Shown: in pieces, positions 7,282 through 16,905 of the stretch
How positions within the stretch are numbered: position 1 is the first letter of the stretch
How the letters are laid out: each line of letters opens with the position of its first letter
Made by a program: the position numbers and the translations under genes
Source of the DNA: Pseudomonas rustica
GTDB lineage: Bacteria; Pseudomonadota; Gammaproteobacteria; Pseudomonadales; Pseudomonadaceae
Length of the DNA stretch: 64,000 nucleotides
Direction: 5' to 3'
Assembly (NCBI RefSeq): GCF_018336155.1
Contig: NZ_JAGYHF010000006.1
Span: forward strand, 248,001 to 312,000
The notes under the pieces: model-generated
Databases searched by the model: none
The model's input: only the letters and a program-made list of their open reading frames with translations
What the model was told of the DNA's origin: nothing

Positions 7282-9239
7282 TGCAGTTTGCAAAATTTTT
7301 TCTAACTGAATATTTGGATTCCGAGCAAACACCTTGGTCGGCATCTGCTGAAGATTATGTATATCCATCGGATTATTTCGTGGTCGCGACCCAGGCTGAC
7401 GGTACCCCAGTCGAATTTTGGGAGAACACTTGGCCGATTCAGGGGCGCGAGCGAGGGATATCGCAAAGAAAGGTTGTTTATTTGGGTTACGAGGGAGAGC
7501 ACACCGAGACAAATTGGGGAACCAATCTGAAACAGTCCAAGAGCATTCTGCTTGCCTTGGACAGGCACGCTTATAAATCACCTGGAACACCGCTAGGTGT
7601 CGACTCCATGAACAGGTACAACCTGGTTCTGCAAAAAGCACGAAAGTATTGCTACCAAAACAACATATCGGTATTCCAAGCCTTGTCTTCAATCGAGCAC
7701 GTAAAAGGCATCCATAAGCTGTGCCTTGAACAAGCTAAGAGCAATGCGGCAGCACTTGAAGACTTGCTGCCAAAGATTTCAATGCTGCCGTTTAGATACC
7801 TGGGATTTAAGCCTGCAGTGGCTAAATTCCAGGCACCGCCCCTCTCTAAAAACACTAAAAACGACCAAACACTGGTAATACCTACTGCCATCTACGTTGA
7901 GTTGCTTGTCGAGTACAAAAAGAAGATCGCCAATTACATGGAGCATCGCGGACAATTACAACAGCTGGCAGTGCTGATCTCATGGAATAACGACCACGGC
8001 ACAGCTCCATCAGAAGACCATAAAGAAAGTTTCGTAAAAGCTCTAGCTCACTGCGATCTCGCTAACTACGCAGATGCCAACAATATCACGGACAAAAAGG
8101 AGCTGTTGGGACATTTTGGCGTCATAAACTATTGTTCAGCAATGTTGATTTACTCCTTCACAGGCATGAGGCGGTCTGAACTTTATTCCTTGCGGCTTAG
8201 CGCACTTCGGCAAGACATAAAAAATGGGGTGGTGATTTCTAGAAGTCTGCATGGTTTCACGACCAAACTGCATAAAAGAAGAAAACATGTGGACTGGTAT
8301 TCATCATCTGACGTTGAGTTGCCATTTGCGGCAGCGTCTCACGTCTGTAAAACGATTTTAGCTTGTAACGGAATGTTCCCAGACGATCAGTATGTTTTTA
8401 TCTCTACCGCGTATTTCCCTTTCAGCAACACTGTACTGGATGCGGCGACCATTAACTCAGATGAACCGGTCGCCGGGAACTATGAACCATCTCGTTTCCA
8501 ACGGAGGCTTACCACTCCGACAATCAACTCCGCCGATATGGTGGAGCTTAAGAACGTTGATCCATTGCGCATCTGGAATGCAACCAGTGAAGTCAATATC
8601 GGAAACGCATGGCCTCTAAGCATTCACCAGCTTCGGCGCTCTACTGCAATTTACGCAATCAGAAGCGGAATCGTTACCCTTCCAGCCCTGAAGTCCATGC
8701 TCAAGCACATAAGTATAGTCATGACCAAATACTATAGTCGTGGATCTATCTACGCGCCCGACATCCTTAAAGCTTTTAGCGGCAAGAAAGATAGCATGGT
8801 AGCTCTTTTCCAAGAGTCTGAACGTCACGTTGCATCCTGGCAATATACTAATGAGGTGATTATGTCAGAAGAGGCTCTCTATGGCGCTCATGGCGTCTGG
8901 GCTCAAATCCATGGCAAGAAAGCGTTGCTCAAGTTGAACTATGCAGAGCGTTTCGATGAAACCCTCAAGCGAGTGAACAAAGGTCAGCTATCGTATCGCG
9001 CCACACCACTGGGCGGGTGTACGTCGAATAGCATTTGTACTAAACGTATTACCGTTGATCTCCTAGGCTGTGATGGCTGCGCTTCTGCAGTCGTTATCAA
9101 GCCAAAACTCCTCAAGCTTATTGCCCTTCAGAATGTGACCGTAGAGGCCTGCAACCAAGGAAGCATGGAGCACACTGCAGAGCTTCAGACGCAGTATGAG
9201 TTGTCATCCTTCGCTACTCGCCTGGGGATCCAAGCATGA
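7281..9239 (+). CDS. large tyrosine recombinase, third of three
   Basis: This 652-residue tyrosine recombinase has an apparently intact catalytic set: Arg in FTGMRRSELYSL, His-x-x-Arg in SIHQLRRSTAIYAIR, and a His plus adjacent tyrosines in MLKHISIVMTKYYSRGS. The catalytic part lies in the C-terminal half, and the N-terminal 200 residues resemble other element-specific integrases. A C-terminal cysteine-rich segment (CTSNSICTKR, then GCDGCASAV) could bind zinc. The ATG shares one base with the preceding stop, and the TGA is overlapped by the next ATG as ATGA. It may be the GmtZ-type integrase if this is a Gamma-Mobile-Trio island; that naming is recall, not a search result. Confidence 0.82.
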   Translation: MQFAKFFLTEYLDSEQTPWSASAEDYVYPSDYFVVATQADGTPVEFWENTWPIQGRERGISQRKVVYLGYEGEHTETNWGTNLKQSKSILLALDRHAYKSPGTPLGVDSMNRYNLVLQKARKYCYQNNISVFQALSSIEHVKGIHKLCLEQAKSNAAALEDLLPKISMLPFRYLGFKPAVAKFQAPPLSKNTKNDQTLVIPTAIYVELLVEYKKKIANYMEHRGQLQQLAVLISWNNDHGTAPSEDHKESFVKALAHCDLANYADANNITDKKELLGHFGVINYCSAMLIYSFTGMRRSELYSLRLSALRQDIKNGVVISRSLHGFTTKLHKRRKHVDWYSSSDVELPFAAASHVCKTILACNGMFPDDQYVFISTAYFPFSNTVLDAATINSDEPVAGNYEPSRFQRRLTTPTINSADMVELKNVDPLRIWNATSEVNIGNAWPLSIHQLRRSTAIYAIRSGIVTLPALKSMLKHISIVMTKYYSRGSIYAPDILKAFSGKKDSMVALFQESERHVASWQYTNEVIMSEEALYGAHGVWAQIHGKKALLKLNYAERFDETLKRVNKGQLSYRATPLGGCTSNSICTKRITVDLLGCDGCASAVVIKPKLLKLIALQNVTVEACNQGSMEHTAELQTQYELSSFATRLGIQA

Positions 9240-9634
9240 CCGAACTCTGCGATCTAATCATCTTTTGGGATGCCTTAAATAGAATCCTTGCTGGCAAACC
9301 GCTGATCGTCAGCAGAAACATGCCTATCACCTATGACTTGGTCGCGCTTGAGGCTGGGAGAACTAGGGGGTCGATCAGAGCTGATCGCCCTCAGTTCGCG
9401 GCGCTGAGGCAAGCCGTCAGGGACGCAGCGGCTGCGCAGAAGCCCCCACCAAAGAAAGCTTCCGCTCAGCAGGAAAAAGACAAACTCAAAGCTAAGAACC
9501 GGGAAATTGCCGACCTCAAAAATGAGTGCGACGGAGTTCGTAGTCGCGAGTTGATGCTTGTCCGATACATCGACGAGCTTGAAAGGGAGATTGTAAGGCT
9601 GCGTAAGCCAAGGCTGGTCAGTTCCATTGGCTGA
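9236..9634 (+). CDS. small HTH/coiled-coil protein ending the recombinase operon
   Basis: This 132-residue protein overlaps the third recombinase gene by four bases (ATGA). Residues 30-62 (ITYDLVALEAGRTRGSIR) look like a helix-turn-helix segment as in KfrA-like or TnpC-like proteins. Residues 78-120 are charged and heptad-like (QQEKDKLKAKNREIADLK, then LMLVRYIDELEREIVRLRK), so a coiled coil is likely. Tn554 has a small TnpC and Gamma-Mobile-Trio operons have GmtX in a similar place; either could be the right comparison. Its job is probably to assist or orient the recombinases on DNA. Confidence 0.68.
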   Translation: MTELCDLIIFWDALNRILAGKPLIVSRNMPITYDLVALEAGRTRGSIRADRPQFAALRQAVRDAAAAQKPPPKKASAQQEKDKLKAKNREIADLKNECDGVRSRELMLVRYIDELEREIVRLRKPRLVSSIG

Positions 9635-10062
9635 GTCTCTTGGCAAAGTTTCCAGAGTACGAATGTTGGGATGCCTCATTGCCAACATTCGTTCTCCCGT
9701 CAGGAAGCTGGCAATGCACCTTGTCTCGCAATCGTCCAGTTCTAAGAAGGTTTAATATCAACTTCGCATCGGGCAATTCATTACGTCCGGTCGCCTACAT
9801 CATGCAAGTTCTATTTTGACTCACAGGCTCATTCCTACTCTGGAATAGTGCCCCGAGTCCTGGAGCGCCGAGCTGCTAGAGCAATCGCCCAGCCAAATTC
9901 CATTGCCCCTCATCCTTCTAGTCATGTGTATAGGCTCTCTCCCTATGTCCATGCTTGCCTGAAGCTTTCTGAAGTCTGCTCTGATGCGCGTTCAAGGTAG
10001 CCGGCACGCTCCATGGAAAGGTGTCTGTCCACATGGTCACATGTACGGCATAGGTTTTAGGT
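9635..10062. other. non-coding right end of the island
   Basis: No convincing gene lies between the last operon gene and the truncated antiporter. The stretch carries a perfect 11-bp inverted repeat (9659-9692) right after the operon, a short repeat acatg-gtca-catgt at 10031-10044, and a 12-bp palindrome at its right edge. Elements of this kind often keep their terminal recombination site in such a region. No T-rich terminator is seen. Confidence 0.45.
9659..9692. repeat. perfect 11-bp inverted repeat after the recombinase operon
   Basis: acgaatgttgg at 9659-9669 and ccaacattcgt at 9682-9692 are exact inverted copies separated by 12 bases. It lies 25 bases after the stop of the coiled-coil gene. 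It could be the operon's transcription stop (though only a few T follow) or a binding site for one of the recombinases. Confidence 0.75.
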
Positions 10063-10074
10063 GTCTATATAGAC
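10063..10074. repeat. 12-bp palindrome at the island/antiporter junction
   Basis: gtctatatagac reads identically on both strands. It ends about five bases before the point where the sequence begins to match a conserved Na+/H+ antiporter motif (SLFNDGTA, codons from 10079). A palindromic core at the boundary is what would be expected of a recombinase crossover or terminal site; this role is inferred from position only. Confidence 0.55.
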
Positions 10075-10837
10075 CGTATCGCTGTTCAACGACGGCACTG
10101 CCGTTGTGGTGTTCACCGTGTTGCTCGGCATCGCCCAACTCGGCGAAACCCCGACCGTCAGCGCCACGGCCATGCTGTTCGTTCACGAAGCGATTGGCGG
10201 TGTGCTGTTCGGCGGGCTGATCGGTTACCTGGTCTATCGGATGATCAAAAGCATCGAGCAGCACCAGATCACTGTGATGCTGACGCTGGCGCTGGTCATC
10301 GGCGGTTCGGCGATGGCCACCGAGATTCATGTGTCAGCGCCGATCGCGATGGTGGTCGCCGGTCTGATCATCGGCAACGTCGGGCGCAATCTGGCGATGA
10401 ACGAAATGACTCGTCGTTATCTCGACGGTTTCTGGGAATTGCTCGATGACATGCTCAACGCGCTGCTGTTCGCGCTGATCGGCATGGAGCTGTTGCTGCT
10501 GCCGTTCAACTGGTTGCACATGGCCGCGGCCGGTGTGTTGGCGGTCGCGATTCTGTTGTCGCGTCTGCTCACCGTCGCTCCGGCGATTCTGCTGCTACGG
10601 CGCTGGCGCACAGTGCCCGCCGGCACCATCCGCATTCTGACCTGGGGTGGTTTGCGCGGCGGTGTTTCGGTGGCACTGGCGCTGGCCCTGCCGCTGGGGC
10701 CGGAGCGTGACCTTTTGCTGAGCATCACCTACATCGTGGTGCTGTCGTCGATCCTGTTGCAGGGCCTGACCATCGGCAAACTGGTCAAGCATGCAACGCG
10801 CAATGAGCCGAAAGCGGCGACTGAATCTGCGCACTGA
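10073..10837 (+). pseudogene. 5'-truncated CPA1-family Na+/H+ antiporter
   Basis: The remaining 254 codons encode the C-terminal part of a cation:proton antiporter of the CPA1 (NhaP/NHE-like) family. The frame begins in the conserved transmembrane motif SLFNDGTAVVVFTVLL (from 10079), continues through several hydrophobic helices (TVMLTLALVIGGSAMATEIH, then the segment around GLRGGVSVALALALP), and ends normally. Everything before SLFND, about 150-160 residues in family members, is absent and an in-frame TAG sits at 10070-10072. Codon use and G+C match the chromosome, not the island. The simplest reading is that the island inserted in this gene; the 5' half may lie beyond the left edge. An internal GTG (10106) could give a short product, unlikely to be functional. 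Confidence 0.78.
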
Positions 10838-10841
10838 CGCA

Positions 10842-12140
10842 TCACTGTGGCGCCGCCTGGCGGGCAGTGCTCAGCACTGCCTCAACCTGCCCGGCAGCGT
10901 GTAACAGATGACTGTCGGCTCTGAACGCGCCAATCATTTGCAGGCCAATGGGCAACGCCCCGGTCTTGCGGACGAGAGGAAGGTTGATTTGCGGCAAGCC
11001 AAACGCCATCCAGAACTTGCTGAAATCGGATGGGCCCGTCGCGCCAAGCCCCAACGGCGCGACGATACCGCAGCTCGCACCCAGCACCGCGTCGAACGGT
11101 TGGAATATCGGCTCCAACACCGCGGCTAACGTTGCCAGGCGTTTCTTCGCCGCTGACTCTTGCGCCCACGTCGTCAGACGGGCGCGCTCGATCATCGCCA
11201 GTAATTCCTCACTGAGTTGGTCAGGGTGCGCTTGCAGCTCCTTGGCCAGTGATCGGGCGCCCTCACAATCGTTGATCAACAGATGATCATCGAATACCGA
11301 CGCAAACTCTTCAGGCAGCACCACCTCAATGACTTGATGGCCCGCCATTCGCAAATCCTCAACAGCGCCTTCCAATGCTGTGGCTACCTCTTCATCAACC
11401 TGATCCCAACGCGCCGTACGACAGAAGCCGAACGTGCAAACGCTCTGTTGATGAGCAAGCGTCGGGAGACCGGGGATCAAGACTTGCGCCATCAGCTCGA
11501 GATCGCGCACCGAGCGGCCATACCAACCCACCGTGTCGAAACTCGGCGCCAATGGCTTTACCCCTTCCAGCGAAACCAGCCCGTACGAAGGTTTGAACGC
11601 ATACAGACCGCAGTAGGATGCTGGCTTGATCAATGACCCGGCGGTCTGCGTGCCCAACGCGAGCGGAAAAAAACCGGCCGCCATCCCCGCTGCCGAGCCG
11701 GCACTGGAGCTTCCGGGCGTTCTGTAAAGATCATGCGGATTGCGAGTTGGCCCGGTGTGCATGTAAGCGAATTCGGTGGTGTGGGTCTTGCCCATGATCA
11801 CCGCCCCGGCCTGGCGCAGCAGTGCGACGACATGGGCATCACGCGAAGGACGATTGTCCTCGTAGATCGGCGAGTAAAAACGGGTCGGATGATCCACGGT
11901 GTCATAAATGTCTTTGACCCCCACCGGCACACCCGCCAGCAGGCCTTTCGCGTGACCGTTCTGCAGTTGGCGAGCCTGGCGGCGTACCTCTTTCGGGTCG
12001 AACGAAACAAACGCTTTTATGATGGGCTCGCGCGTATCGACGCATTCAAGAAAATGCTCGGCAACGGTCTCCGTATTCACAACAGCGGAGCGCACGCTTT
12101 CGGCAATGGCGGTGGCATCAGCGTGATCAAAATTGTGCAT
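10842..12140 (-). CDS. amidase-signature family hydrolase
   Basis: This is a 432-residue hydrolase of amide bonds of the amidase-signature (GatA-like) family. The catalytic Lys lies in GVPVGVKDIYDT, the cis-Ser in PGSSSAGSAAGMAAG, and the nucleophilic Ser in the TQTAGSLIKPASYCG segment. ATG 12140 is preceded by AGGG at good spacing; a GTG at 12146 is also in frame. The gene overlaps the upstream VOC gene by 14 bases, so the two form an operon, with a LysR gene divergent from it. The substrate cannot be read from sequence. The context (VOC lyase/dioxygenase plus LysR) suggests catabolism of a small amide rather than tRNA-dependent amidation, since no gatB/gatC is nearby. Confidence 0.85.
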   Translation of the reverse strand: MHNFDHADATAIAESVRSAVVNTETVAEHFLECVDTREPIIKAFVSFDPKEVRRQARQLQNGHAKGLLAGVPVGVKDIYDTVDHPTRFYSPIYEDNRPSRDAHVVALLRQAGAVIMGKTHTTEFAYMHTGPTRNPHDLYRTPGSSSAGSAAGMAAGFFPLALGTQTAGSLIKPASYCGLYAFKPSYGLVSLEGVKPLAPSFDTVGWYGRSVRDLELMAQVLIPGLPTLAHQQSVCTFGFCRTARWDQVDEEVATALEGAVEDLRMAGHQVIEVVLPEEFASVFDDHLLINDCEGARSLAKELQAHPDQLSEELLAMIERARLTTWAQESAAKKRLATLAAVLEPIFQPFDAVLGASCGIVAPLGLGATGPSDFSKFWMAFGLPQINLPLVRKTGALPIGLQMIGAFRADSHLLHAAGQVEAVLSTARQAAPQ

Positions 12141-12543
12141 AAACACCCTGCAAGTCAGTGAAGCCCTTTATCTCAATCGGATTGCCGGCAGGATCCAGAA
12201 AAAACATCGTGGCTTGCTCACCGGGCTCTCCGAGAAAACGAATGTGTGGACGAAGCACAAATTGTACCTGGCCTTCGATCAAGCGCTCCTTCAACGCAAC
12301 CCAGTCCGACATCTCGAGGATCACGCCGAGATGGGGCATCGGCACGTCATGCTCACCGACTTTGCCGGTGTTGCTGACCGCAAAGGGTTCGCCCAAGTGC
12401 AACGACAATTGATGGCCGAAAAAATCGAAATCGACCCACGTCTCGGTACTGCGACCTTCTTTACACCCCAGCAAGCCTCCATAAAAATCGCGGGAAACCT
12501 GCAAATCGCGGACGTGCATAGCGAGATGAAAAATCGACTGCAT
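12127..12543 (-). CDS. VOC (glyoxalase/dioxygenase) superfamily protein
   Basis: This 138-residue protein has the vicinal-oxygen-chelate fold: MQSIFHLAMHVRDLQVSRDFY at the N-terminus with a candidate metal His, and FFLDPAGNPIEIKGF at the C-terminus with the usual Glu. Members are metal-dependent lyases, dioxygenases or resistance proteins; nothing here fixes the reaction. ATG 12543 has AGGAG at ideal distance, so a longer upstream reading is rejected. It is the first gene of a two-gene operon with the amidase. Confidence 0.85.
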   Translation of the reverse strand: MQSIFHLAMHVRDLQVSRDFYGGLLGCKEGRSTETWVDFDFFGHQLSLHLGEPFAVSNTGKVGEHDVPMPHLGVILEMSDWVALKERLIEGQVQFVLRPHIRFLGEPGEQATMFFLDPAGNPIEIKGFTDLQGVYAQF

Positions 12544-12655
12544 AAAGAACTCCTGACGATCACCGGACGATGGAAACAGCGGAATGCTTGAAGACTGTGC
12601 GGTTTCGATCAAAAGAGATAGCCTGTAATTCTTACTGCCATCGAAAGCATTTCTT

Positions 12656-13552
12656 ATGGATACGCGATATTTAAAGAGCCTGATCACCGTCGTCGAATGC
12701 GGCTCGATCGCCCATGCTGCACGAATTGAGGGACTGACGGCCGCCGCAATCAGTCAGCGCATTCTCGCGCTCGAACGGCAGCTCGGTTTTGAGCTGTTAT
12801 CCCGCGTCGGGCATGCCGCCAAACCGAGTCAGGCCTGTCTCGGTTTGTTGCCCAGAGCCAGACGTATCGTTCGTGAAGTGGCCTTATTGGCGGGAGACGC
12901 TGACGGCGCGGGGCTGACCGGACAGTTGCGAATCGGCGCGATTTCCACGGTTCTGACCGGGCTGATGCCGGAAGCATTGCGCGCGCTGACCGTGTCGGCG
13001 CCGGGTTTGACGCCGGTGATCGTGCCGGGAACATCGCGATCGCTGTATCAGGCACTTCTTTCAGGCGAGGTGGACGCGGCGATCCTCGTCGCTCCGCCGT
13101 TCGAATTGCCCAAAGCCCTGCAAGCGGTGTCCCTGCGCAAGGAACCGCTGGTGTTTCTGTCGAAAGAAAAGTCCTCGATCAGCATTCCTGCGCAACTCAT
13201 GAGCCAGCCTTACATCCGCTACGACCCGGACGCTTGGGGCGGACGCTACGCCGAGCAATATCTGGCGGATCAAGGATTGAAGCCGACACCGATGGTCGAT
13301 CTGGATGCGCTGGAGACCATTGCCATGCTGGTGACGGGCGGCATGGGTGTGAGCCTCGTGCCCTATTGGTCCGGTTTTGAGCAATGGGGCCATCAATGCG
13401 CAGTGAGCCAGATTGGCAATGATCGCTATGACCGCGAGATCGCGCTGATCAGCCCGGCCCAGACCGATCGGCCAAACATGATCAGCGCTTTGTGCGCGGC
13501 ACTTTCAACGACCACGCCTCATCGCTCGGAATCCTTCTTCGACTCGCCTTGA
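12656..13552 (+). CDS. LysR-family transcriptional regulator (divergent from the amidase operon)
   Basis: This 298-residue regulator has an N-terminal winged helix-turn-helix (GSIAHAARIEG, TAAAISQRILALERQLG, residues 15-50) and a substrate-binding-like effector domain from about residue 90. It is transcribed away from the VOC-amidase operon with 112 bases between starts, the classic arrangement in which a LysR protein controls its neighbour and itself. The 3' end overlaps the convergent FNT gene by 34 bases. The ligand is unknown. Confidence 0.87.
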   Translation: MDTRYLKSLITVVECGSIAHAARIEGLTAAAISQRILALERQLGFELLSRVGHAAKPSQACLGLLPRARRIVREVALLAGDADGAGLTGQLRIGAISTVLTGLMPEALRALTVSAPGLTPVIVPGTSRSLYQALLSGEVDAAILVAPPFELPKALQAVSLRKEPLVFLSKEKSSISIPAQLMSQPYIRYDPDAWGGRYAEQYLADQGLKPTPMVDLDALETIAMLVTGGMGVSLVPYWSGFEQWGHQCAVSQIGNDRYDREIALISPAQTDRPNMISALCAALSTTTPHRSESFFDSP

Positions 13553-14409
13553 TCCTCATCAGGGCCGCTGGATTTCGGCGTCCCGCTCTCACTGCGAATC
13601 TGCGCGTGGCTGATCAACGCAAAGATAAAACTGCCGCCGATGATATTCCCCGCCAGCGTCGGCCCGGCGAAGACCATCCAGAAATCACTCCACGGCAACT
13701 CGCCGGCAAACACCAGGTACGAAACCTCCGCCGAACCGACGACGATGTGGGTGAAGTCGCCGAGCGCCATCAGGTAGGTGATGAGGATGATGATCCACAT
13801 CTTCGCGCTCTCCATGGACGGGATCATCCAGACCATGGTGGCGATCATCCAGCCGGAGACGATGCCTTTGGCGAACATCTGGCTGGCGTGGTTTTCCATG
13901 ACCTTGCGGCCAATTTCGAGGAAGGCGTGATCGGTCTTGGTGTCGAAGATCGGCAGTTCGAGCATCACGTACGCCACCAGAATCGTGCCGCAGAGGTTGC
14001 CGACCAGCACCACCGTCCACAGACGAATCAGCCGGCCGAAGTTTTGAAGGGTCGGTTTGGTCATGACCGGCAGCACGGCGGTCAGGGTATTTTCGGTGAA
14101 CAGTTGCTGGCGGGCGAGGATCACCGCGAGGAAACCGGCGCAGTAGCCGAAACTGGCGATCACTTTGAATTCGTCACCGTCGGGCAGGCGCGAGTTGAGC
14201 AGGCCCATGCCCATCAGCGACAGGCCCATGGTCAACCCGGCCGCCAGCGCCGACCACCAGAGTGCGGCGATGCTGCGCTCCAGCTCCTGATCGCCTTGCG
14301 AGCGGATGATTTCATGCAGAACGGCCGCGCGGGGCGGCTGGTTTTTCTCGACTTCGTGCTGTTCTTTGGCCGAGAGATCGGGGGTCTTGCCGTCGGTGGG
14401 GGTGGTCAT
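13519..14409 (-). CDS. formate/nitrite transporter (FNT) family membrane protein
   Basis: This 296-residue inner-membrane protein is of the FNT family (FocA/NirC/YfdC-like), which form pentameric channels for small monocarboxylates or nitrite. Six hydrophobic segments are visible, beginning with SIAALWWSALAAGLTMGLSL (about residues 45-65) and including LITYLMALGDFTHIVVGS and AGPTLAGNIIGGSFIFAL. The charged N- and C-terminal tails (KEQHEVEK, DEDQGESKKDSER) look cytosolic and resemble the YfdC subgroup. Start ATG 14409 (MTTPTDGKTPD) was preferred over longer readings that run into REP DNA. Substrate not determinable. Confidence 0.85.
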   Translation of the reverse strand: MTTPTDGKTPDLSAKEQHEVEKNQPPRAAVLHEIIRSQGDQELERSIAALWWSALAAGLTMGLSLMGMGLLNSRLPDGDEFKVIASFGYCAGFLAVILARQQLFTENTLTAVLPVMTKPTLQNFGRLIRLWTVVLVGNLCGTILVAYVMLELPIFDTKTDHAFLEIGRKVMENHASQMFAKGIVSGWMIATMVWMIPSMESAKMWIIILITYLMALGDFTHIVVGSAEVSYLVFAGELPWSDFWMVFAGPTLAGNIIGGSFIFALISHAQIRSESGTPKSSGPDEDQGESKKDSER

Positions 14410-14499
14410 GGCGTGGGAACCGTGGGGGTGGTGTTTAGCTACGACCCTCGCGGCTTGGAATACGTTCTGTAGGTGCCACGCAAATCCTGCGTCGGACAT

Positions 14500-14583
14500 G
14501 TAGGAGCTGCCGAAGGCTGCGATCTTTTGATTTTGATTTTTTAGAAACAAGATCAAAAGATCGCAGCCTGCGGCAGCTCCTAC
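14500..14583. repeat. REP pair (gtaggagctgccg... family)
   Basis: Two inverted copies of a roughly 32-base REP unit (gtaggagctgccgaaggctg and its complement, ending gatcttttgat) flank a 20-base spacer. It lies between the FNT and thioesterase genes. The same family recurs at 16801, 17763, 20913, 31044 and 51850. Confidence 0.9.
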
Positions 14584-14593
14584 GGGGCTCGCA

Positions 14594-15001
14594 TTACTCG
14601 CTGACTAACTCATCTTCCTGAAACTGGTCTTTCACATATTTGATTTCAGTGCGGCCGTGCGGTGCCGGCAAGCCGTCTTCGCCGAGGTTCACGAAAACCA
14701 TCTTCTCAACGGTGAGAATGCTCTTGCGGGTGATCTTGTTGCGCACTTCGCAGGTCAGGGTGATCGAAGTGCGACCGAACTCGGTGGCGGTGATGCCCAG
14801 TTCGATGATGTCGCCCTGACGCGAGGCGCTGACGAAGTTGATTTCGGAAATGTACTTGGTCACCACGCGCTGATTGCCCAACTGCACGATCGCGTAAATC
14901 GCCGCTTCTTCGTCGATCCAGCGCAACAGGCTGCCACCGAACAGGGTGCCGTTGGGGTTGAGGTCTTCGGGTTTTACCCATTTGCGGGTGTGGAAATTCA
15001 T
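14594..15001 (-). CDS. acyl-CoA thioesterase, YciA-like hotdog fold
   Basis: This 135-residue cytosolic thioesterase hydrolyses acyl-CoA to acid and CoA. The hotdog-fold signature NPNGTLFGGSLLRWIDEEAA carries the conserved Asn, Gly-Gly and catalytic Asp. The following strands (VVTKYISEINFVSASRQGDI) match the YciA/acyl-CoA hydrolase group. ATG 15001 is preceded by AGGAG; an in-frame upstream ATG at 15103 has no such support. The gene is divergent from ahcY. Chain-length preference is unknown. Confidence 0.87.
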   Translation of the reverse strand: MNFHTRKWVKPEDLNPNGTLFGGSLLRWIDEEAAIYAIVQLGNQRVVTKYISEINFVSASRQGDIIELGITATEFGRTSITLTCEVRNKITRKSILTVEKMVFVNLGEDGLPAPHGRTEIKYVKDQFQEDELVSE

Positions 15002-15121
15002 CTTCACTCCTGAGTGTCTTGCCGAACGATGGGCGGTATCTTGGCAGACTGAGCGGTCATGCTCCATGCGGCTTCGACTATGGTCGCCATTAGCGATCTT
15101 CATTTGGCCGACAGAAACCCT

Positions 15122-16732
<1,611 letters not shown>

Positions 16733-16800
16733 TTGGCTGAGCGTCGACGCGGTGTGCCTGGCGCACCGCGTTGCCTGACTGGCGCTGCTGACCGCTCTGT

Positions 16801-16864
16801 GTAGGAGCTGCCGCAGGCTGCGATCTTTTGATCTGCAAAGATCGCAGCCTGCGGCAGCTCCTAC
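16801..16864. repeat. REP pair with a very short spacer
   Basis: gtaggagctgccgcaggctg... and its inverted copy lie almost back to back, giving one long, nearly perfect hairpin between ahcY and metF. If both genes are co-transcribed, this structure would sit in the message between them. Confidence 0.92.
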
Positions 16865-16905
16865 AGGGTGCAGCGTCCGGCTTACGTGTTTTCAAGGTAA
16901 TGACC

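Noticed and set aside
9984-10220. 78-codon frame across the island/antiporter junction
   Set aside because: It overlaps the antiporter remnant in another frame and crosses the breakpoint; Cys/Arg/Ser-rich shadow composition.
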